DNA of 43,309 bases from a virus, in IMG/VR virus record IMGVR_UViG_3300040811_000700, positions 1-43,309 of that record. One strand, given 5' to 3'. The notes under the pieces are model-generated. The model was given only the letters and a program-made list of their open reading frames with translations. It was not told where the DNA came from and searched no databases. This document shows, piece after piece, positions 1 to 7,200 of this stretch (within the stretch, counting starts at the first letter, position 1; each line of letters starts with the position of its first letter). Made by a program: the position numbers and the translations under genes.

Positions 1-526
1 ACGAGCAGGATCTACTGTAAATCTACAGCTACACTACACACCAGACGGTGTAGCAAGAACTGACAAAGCAAGAATTGGATTATACTTCCACGATGAAGGT
101 GTAGTACCAGAAGAAAGAATGGCAGGCGATTGTGCTTGTATATTCCCCAACAACTGGACAACTATTCCTGCGTACGATCCTAACTTTGTACAGACAGCAG
201 AAGTAGTACTAAAGCAAGATGTAATGCTGCACACATTCTTACCACACATGCACTTCCGTGGCAAGAGTATGAAAGCAACAGCGTACTATCCAGACGGTAC
301 TGTAGAAGAATTAATTGATGTGCCACGATACGAATATGCTTGGCAATTGTCATACACTTGGAGAGAGCCTAAGTTCTTGCCTGAGGGTACTGTACTATTT
401 GTAGAAGGTGCGTTTGATAACTCAGTAGACAATCCTATGAATCCAGACCCAAGCAGAGATGTACCGTGGGGTCAGATGTCAGAAGATGAAATGTTCTTTG
501 GAGCATTTACTTGGAAGAATTTATAA
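1..526 (+). CDS. Copper type II monooxygenase-like C-terminal domain (5'-truncated)
   Basis: The reading frame is open from base 2 to the stop at 524-526, so the gene enters from the left; a Met at 119 is internal. The protein resembles the C-terminal copper domain of the ascorbate-dependent type II copper monooxygenases (PHM/DBH fold) as found in bacterial multidomain proteins: LQLHYTPDG, then LPHMHFRGKSM, VPRYEYAWQLSY, a DNSVDNPMNPDP segment and a final EDEMFFGAF. His codons at 245 and 251 form the H-x-H pair and the Met at 491 fits the third ligand of the CuM site of PHM. Known members hydroxylate C-H bonds or are uncharacterised. The N-terminal copper domain would lie outside the window, so activity cannot be judged. 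Base composition matches the neighbours. Family assignment is by recalled motifs. Confidence 0.72.
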   Translation, partial: RAGSTVNLQLHYTPDGVARTDKARIGLYFHDEGVVPEERMAGDCACIFPNNWTTIPAYDPNFVQTAEVVLKQDVMLHTFLPHMHFRGKSMKATAYYPDGTVEELIDVPRYEYAWQLSYTWREPKFLPEGTVLFVEGAFDNSVDNPMNPDPSRDVPWGQMSEDEMFFGAFTWKNL

Positions 527-808
527 TTTTCCAATAGGCGTAGAACTTGAAGCAGTCATATTCCACACTTGCTTCTTTTCTACGCCTTTCTTTTGTGCAA
601 AAACTTTAGCATCACAGTTACTACACACGTGAAAGTAATTGTTGCTCAAACGTTTAGGATCCATACTTCCTCTTGCACGTTCAAACTCAGAATCACAACT
701 GTCGCATCTAAACACACATATAGTTAATTCGCGTGTATAGGCGTGTTCCTTGCCCGTTTTACTTTTACGAACGTGCCGGCTTTGCTTTTTAATTTCTCTT
801 ATGAACAT
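521..808 (-). CDS. Small zinc-ribbon-like conserved phage protein
   Basis: A 95-residue protein starting at the ATG with complement at 806-808; a longer in-frame reading reaches 916 but crosses the promoter and start of the opposite gene. It is very basic at the N-terminus and carries two CxxC pairs (C35-x2-C38 and C62-x2-C65) around a RARGSMDPKRLSNNYFHVC stretch, the arrangement of a small treble-clef or zinc-ribbon. I recall similar proteins of unknown function in marine T4-like phages. Its 3' end overlaps the last bases of the convergent upstream gene. It is divergent from the Fe-S carrier gene, and no clear late box faces it. Function unknown; nucleic-acid binding is plausible for a basic zinc ribbon. 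Confidence 0.75.
   Translation of the reverse strand: MFIREIKKQSRHVRKSKTGKEHAYTRELTICVFRCDSCDSEFERARGSMDPKRLSNNYFHVCSNCDAKVFAQKKGVEKKQVWNMTASSSTPIGKL
536..594 (+). terminator. Stem-loop followed by T-rich tract, candidate terminator
   Basis: AGGCGTAGAA (536-545) pairs perfectly with TTCTACGCCT (578-587). Inside it GAAGCA (549-554) pairs with TGCTTC (570-575). A T-rich run (TTCTTTT) follows. This fits a rho-independent terminator for the copper-domain gene ending at 526. It lies inside the coding sequence of the convergent zinc-ribbon gene. The loop is longer than usual. Confidence 0.5.
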
Positions 809-840
809 AACTATATTTACATTAAGATTATAAAACAATA

Positions 841-849
841 CGATAAATA
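841..849 (+). promoter_or_regulatory. Late promoter box CGATAAATA
   Basis: CGATAAATA, a T4-type late box, lies upstream of the Fe-S carrier gene. By T4 geometry (+1 six bases past the last A) transcription would start near 855, giving a 15-base leader that contains AAAGGG. Confidence 0.75.
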
Positions 850-869
850 TTGATGTGAAAGGGAAATCT

Positions 870-1244
870 ATGCCAATATGTACACTAACAGACTCAGCAA
901 AACAACAAATAGACACTTTATGTAACGAACACGGGTGCTATGCAATTACTTTAAATGTAAAGGGAGGCGGTTGTGCAGGATTTGAGTATGAATGGGGTAC
1001 ATTAAACGGACCAGATGAACTTAATGAGGGCGACGAAGTCCTAAAAACAGACAACAACTGTACCTTTGTAATTGGTGTGCATAGCACTATGTTTTTAGTT
1101 GGTACAGAAATTAATTACAAAAAAGACATAATTGGATCAATGTTTGAAGTTAATAACCCTAACGCACAATCAGCATGTGGCTGTGGCGTTAGTATAAACT
1201 TTGACAAGATGTTTGATGAAACACAAATATTGGAGCTAAAATAA
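870..1244 (+). CDS. A-type iron-sulfur carrier (IscA/HesB/ErpA family)
   Basis: A 124-residue protein. The ATG at 870 is preferred over the in-frame GTG at 855 because AAAGGG (858-863) is a good ribosome binding site for it and the predicted late transcript starts near 855. C35 (in GGGCAGF), C103 and C105 (in SACGCGVSINF) are the three conserved cysteines of A-type carriers, which bind an Fe-S cluster and pass it to client proteins. Length is close to bacterial IscA (about 107) with a slightly longer C-terminus. It is first under a late promoter, and its stop at 1242-1244 sits one base before the ATG of the giant fibre gene. That placement suggests late expression, possibly serving a virion protein rather than host metabolism; the latter is inference. 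Confidence 0.9.
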   Translation: MPICTLTDSAKQQIDTLCNEHGCYAITLNVKGGGCAGFEYEWGTLNGPDELNEGDEVLKTDNNCTFVIGVHSTMFLVGTEINYKKDIIGSMFEVNNPNAQSACGCGVSINFDKMFDETQILELK

Positions 1245-1245
1245 A

Positions 1246-4200
1246 ATGGCAAGACAAGATGTAGATATCGGTATTGAAGGTAATGACGGCACCGGCGATA
1301 GTATTAGAGAGTCGTTCCGTAAAGTAAATGAAAACTTTCAAGAACTATATGCCGTATTTGGTATTGGAGGTCAAATTTCATTTACTGATCTTAATGATAC
1401 TCCTAACACATATGAAGGTAATGAAAATAAAGTTCCGTTAGTTAAGTCAGACGGCAGCGGCACTGAGTTTGTACAGCTTGCTTCGGATAACGCACTTGAC
1501 GGTTCCGCTGACACAATTGGTTTTGATTTCTCAGTTGACGGTAAAGTAATTATTAAACAACTAGTATCAAAAGTAGTTAACGATCCATTGCCAACGTTAT
1601 TTGCTCCATTAAATGCTGCTTCACAACCGATTGCTAATATACCAGTAGACCAAGCTGCTATAGAACTTTTTAATAATGTTCACGGCACGGATCTTGATAT
1701 TGGCGCACTTGTAATTAACAAGGCATATGCAGACAGAAGTTATCAAGCTAAAAGTGTTGCAGGCGGTGGCATACGTATAGGTAACGAACCAACAACAGTT
1801 AGCCAGTATACACTAACAGCAACAGGTATTCTACAAGGTAACTTAACTATTACTGACCACGGATTAACTGAAGCATTTACCGGTGCTAAATTTACATTTA
1901 ATTCAACTGGTACTGATCCATTTGGTGTGGTAACAGGTTCTGATTATTTTATTAGAGTTGTAAATTCAAGCACTATTAGTTTGTATCCAACTGAAGAAGA
2001 TGCTATTAACAGCACAGGAAGAATATTGCTAAGTGGCGGTACTGGCACATTTAGTATTACTGATACAGCATATGATTCTTCATTAGAGGGTAACTGGTTA
2101 AGTAACGAAGCATTACCACGTAAGTCAGTTGTACGTCGACAAGGCGATACAATGGAAGGAGCACTTAATTTATTTGATCATCCAGGTGAAGTAGCAGGTA
2201 AAGGCACGCCAAACGGACCAGATGATTTACAGGCAGCTACAAAACTTTACGTAGATAATGTTGCCGCAGTAAGCGAAGTTAATTTATACGTTAGTACAAC
2301 GGGTAGTGATCAACAAGAATTTACGCCAGACGGTAAAGAAGGTCGCTCGCCGGGATATGCATTTAGAACAATTAATGCAGCAGCGCAGAAAGCAGAAGAA
2401 TTAATTATTGCAGCGGTTCCTGAGCCAGGTCCTTATCAACAAACAATGACATTTGGCGGCGGCACCGGAACATCAAAAATTGTAACAGCAGGTATTAATT
2501 CACAAATTGCAGGCAGACAAGCTGCTAGAGATCTTATTGTTGCAAACAAAGAATTTGTTGCAAAAGAAGTAACAGCATATGTAGATGCAACATTTCCTAA
2601 TTTTGCAGGAACATATGATTTAGAAATTTGTCAACGTGATGTAGAATACATTTTAGATAGTGTTAGCTTAGATGCATTGTTAGGAAACAACGCAAACTAT
2701 CTATCACGTTGGGCAGGCATACGTTATTACTCAAATGTTAGTGCGCAAAAAGCAATTGGCGTACAACGTGTAGAAACATTAGCAGGACTTGAATATGCTA
2801 AGACTCTTGTAACACAATATATTTTAACAAATACAGCACCGCCGACATTATACCAATCTCGTGTTCCACAATTTATTGACACCAATATAGTTCCAGACTC
2901 ATCAGCAGATGAAACTATTGGTGCAAAAATGGATATTATTACAGGCATTATTAATGACGGTGTCTTCCAAGCACCTCAAGTTGTTGACGGATCAACAACT
3001 TATAAAATTAATGCAGGTAATGGCAACTTAGGATTTATTGATCAAGCTAATCCTGAAAATACAGATATTATTCCAGGTAAAGTTGTACGTGGTAAAAGTT
3101 CAGGTGCTAAAGCTAGAATTATTGATTACAGATACGAATCTGGGCCAAGAGCAGTTGGTGTAGTAGAGACAGATGAAATTGAACTACAACTTCTAGAGCC
3201 AATTGAATTTGAAATTGGAGAAGAATTAGAATATGGAAACTACCAAGTAGAAACACAAATTTCAATTAGAGTCGAATCAGGTATCTACTTAGAAGACTAT
3301 CCAATACGTGTGCCTAAAAACGTAAGTGTTAAAGGTGACGAATTTAGACGAGTGATAGTACGTCCAAAAAATCGTGTATCACAGTCACGCTGGGCAAGTA
3401 CATTCTTTTATAGAGATGCGGAGTTTGACGGACTTGTACTAGGCAAATCTAGCATTGAATCTGTAGAGTTTGATCCACAGACAGACGCATCTAGAACACC
3501 AGGTACATATGCAGTAAACACATGGACTAGTGACAAGCTAGGTAAAGATGCTGAATTTAGTATTGTTATTGGTAGTGACGGTGCTGTTAATAGTATTACT
3601 ATTACAAACGCAGGTGACCAATTCCAAAAAAATGAACGTGTCACTGTATTAGACGATGCATTAGGCGGCGGGGGCGCGACTAGTATTTCATTTGTAATTT
3701 CAAGTGTGCCAAACGGTATTCCTTATATAAATCCTTTAACTAGTGCATGTGATGGTTATTTTGGTAACCACTACTTGTTAAAGCCAAACAAATTAAAAAA
3801 TACAGGGCAAGGTTATGAAAACGTAGGTAACTGGAATACTAACGCATTAACACTGGTTGACAACAGAGAATTTATTCAAGAACAAGTTGTAAATTATATT
3901 GAAACTACATATCCTGCACTAGTAGGTACAGCACAATATTCAAGAACAAAATGTTTTAGAGACGCAGGCTTAATTGTTGATGCACTTGTTAAAGATTTCC
4001 GCAATGGTGGTAATGAATTTTCACTTGAAGCACAAGGCGAATATTATGCAGGTGCTGTTGAAGTAGGAACAGAAGATGAAACAGTTGCAGGTATACAACA
4101 TATCTACACTATAGCCAGCAAGCTAATTCAAGGACAAAATCCAGATACACTTTACAACGAAGCAGGTGGCGGCGTATCTGATAGAGAATATGCAGCAGAC

Positions 4201-7200
4201 TTGTATAATGGTTCAGGCGAGCCAGCGGCATGGTCAGCTGGAACGTTATATCGATTAGGTAATGTTATTAAATTTACAACTGGATTAAATGTAACAACAT
4301 ATTATACTCCCATTAAAGAACATACATCTAGCTCAACCTTTGACGCAGCTGAAATTTCAGCAAACTGGAGAGTTATTGACGGACCAGATACAGTATTACA
4401 AAACTTAATTAACACAGTTAAGTTTGCATTCAATGACGATTATAATCCGCCATTAAGAAATACAGAGATGGATGCGTTCTTAATGAACGATGCTACAATT
4501 TTGCGTAACATGACTGTACAAGGACATGGTGGCTTTATGCTTGTACTTGATCCAGAAGGACAAGTACTTACTAAATCTCCATATGTACAAACAGGTTCAA
4601 GTTTCTCAGCATCTGCAAACAAACAAGCATTTAGAGGCGGATTGTTTGTTGATGCGTTTGTTGGTAACTCAGCAGTACGAGTCGTAGAAAAAGTTGACGG
4701 AAGTGCATTTAGATTAGCAATTCAAAGTTTAGGATCACAAGCAGAACCACAAGGTTTATTTGTAAGACGTCCTGAAACTCCAAGTGCATTTTATGTAGAT
4801 GGTAGACGTTTCCAAGTTAACGCTGTTACTAATTACGATAAAGCAAATGGTACAGCAGAACTAATATTAGATCCTAACTCAAACGGCGGCGTTGGTTTCA
4901 CAGGTGTAACAAGTGCATTAGCAACAGGCATTGACTTAGACTCAGTAGGAACATTTGAATTTGATACTGTAAAGTGTGCTAGAGACACAGGATATATTTT
5001 AGATGGTATTGCAAAAGATGTAGCGTTGGGTACAAACTATAATAGTGTGTATAACGGTCTTGCTTATCAAAGAGCAACAGGTAATTACGTACAAAGCAAT
5101 CAACAAAGCCAAACAACAAATGCAATTGCATTTGCAAAAGGACAAGTACTTGCACTAGCACAAGTTGATGATAGTGTTACAGCTGAAACTAGAGTTACAG
5201 CAGGATTCGACGAAGTTGTTGATATTATACAAAATGGCACAGTCAGTGTAAGTGAACCAGGTGACGGAGTTGCAGACGCATTAACATTCCCTGCTCCAGC
5301 TGTACTTCCAACTACAGATGCTGACGATGCTGCAACAAGATTACAAAATAACAAAACGTTCTTAGGTGCAGAAGTTGTTGCATTTGTAAATGCTAACACG
5401 CCGCCTGCAGGTTATGACAGTGCAAAATGTGCTAGAGATGTAAGGTATATTGTTGATGCACTAACATACGATATACTCTACGGCGGCAATAGTGGTACAG
5501 TAACTAATGCTCGTGCATACTTAGATGGTGCTGTAGCACAACTTCCAGTAGCACAACGAGCAGCGACAGCAGCAGCATATGTGCATTTAGCATCAGTGGT
5601 TGCAACAGTTCTTACAGACGTAACTGCAACGCCAACAGTAACTCCTACCACAGGCAATACTGAAGTTCAAGACGCTTCTGGAAGCGCAGCAACAGCAACT
5701 GAAACTGCTATTACAGATAGTTTGATTAACATTATTAAATTAACTGCTGAAAATGCAAATCTTAATGCTGTTCCTGATACAATTTTCCCAGCGGTAGATA
5801 CATTAGGTGTAAGCACAGAATTAAAAGACGCACATGATGATATTAATAACAATAGAAAATTAATTATTAATGCAACAGTACAAAGTGTTCCGGCTCCATT
5901 GCCTATTACATTACAAACAGCTGGTAACAGAAGTATACTAGGTAACGACTTTACACAAGTTAACGATTTAGGATATGGTCTAGTTGCAAGTAATGGTGCG
6001 CTATCAGAGATGGTTAGTATGTTTACATATTACTGTCATGCTAGTTACTATTCAAAGAACGGTGCTGAGATTAGGTCGCTAACAGGTTCAAGTTGTTATG
6101 GTGAGTTTGGTCTAGTTGCTGAAGGTGCTGATCCAAATGAGATTCCGGATGCGATTTCATTATATCAAGATATGACACAGCCAGTGCGAGCGTTTGACGT
6201 TGATGCAATTCTAACAACAACAGGAAATGTATCTGTACAAGAAGGTGAAACACTAACACAAGCTGCAAGCGGCGCAACTGGTACGGTTGCTGTAACTACA
6301 CAAAATAAAACTGTATACATAACAAATATTTCAGCAGCATTTGATACAACTAATGAAATAACTGGTAGTGTAAGTGGTGCGTTAGGCGCAAATAGTGTTC
6401 CAACAACAATTGACTCAAATGGCTACGATAACGCAGTTGAAAAACTAGCAGTCTATGTTTACGATTCAAAAGATGTACCATCAAATAGATCAGAAGTTAA
6501 CATATGGCATCCAGCTCGCCCTGCGTTTGCACGTTACGAAGTTGCCAACGTTGAAGTTGTACAACACGTAGTTGCACAGTATTCAGATATTGATGGCAAT
6601 CCAATTCAGACAGTAGCAGATCCTGCTGCAACAGGATTTGACTTTACTCTTACAAAAACAGTTAACGGTGGTTATCAAGTATCAGCAACAGCAGCACAAC
6701 TAGCAGCAACTTCAAATTATGAAGTAGGTGATACTTTTGTAGTACCTGGTACTGAACTAGGCGGTGCTACTCCTGCAAACGATGCAACAGTTACAGTAGA
6801 CTCAGTAACAGCAGTTACAGGCGTCATTGAAACATTTAGTGTAACTGGTACAATAGCCGTTGAAGATAGTACACCGACAAACAGCGGTCAAGTATACAAA
6901 TTAAACTTTAGTACATCGGATGCACAATTTAGTGCAAACGGACTATTAGAAATTGTACCTTTTAACACAAATATAATTTACTACAGAAATCAGACACACA
7001 TTATTAGTGACTTGGCTCGCCCAGATGTATTAACAATCCGTCCAAGTACAGCATTAACGTTTGATGAAAATCCAAACTTTGTTTACAGAAGTATTAGTTT
7101 CTTAACAAGTGATAGTATTGGTGAGGATTTGCCTGCTAACACTTCACAAGCAGGTCTTGATAGCACTTACGACTTTATTAGATTAACAATTGATAGTGCT

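Noticed and set aside
827-832. TATAAT on the minus strand before the zinc-ribbon gene
   Set aside because: No acceptable -35 element at 16-18 bases, so it is not called as a promoter.
855-869. GTG start for the Fe-S carrier at 855
   Set aside because: It would coincide with the predicted transcription start and place the good Shine-Dalgarno inside the coding sequence; the ATG at 870 fits better.
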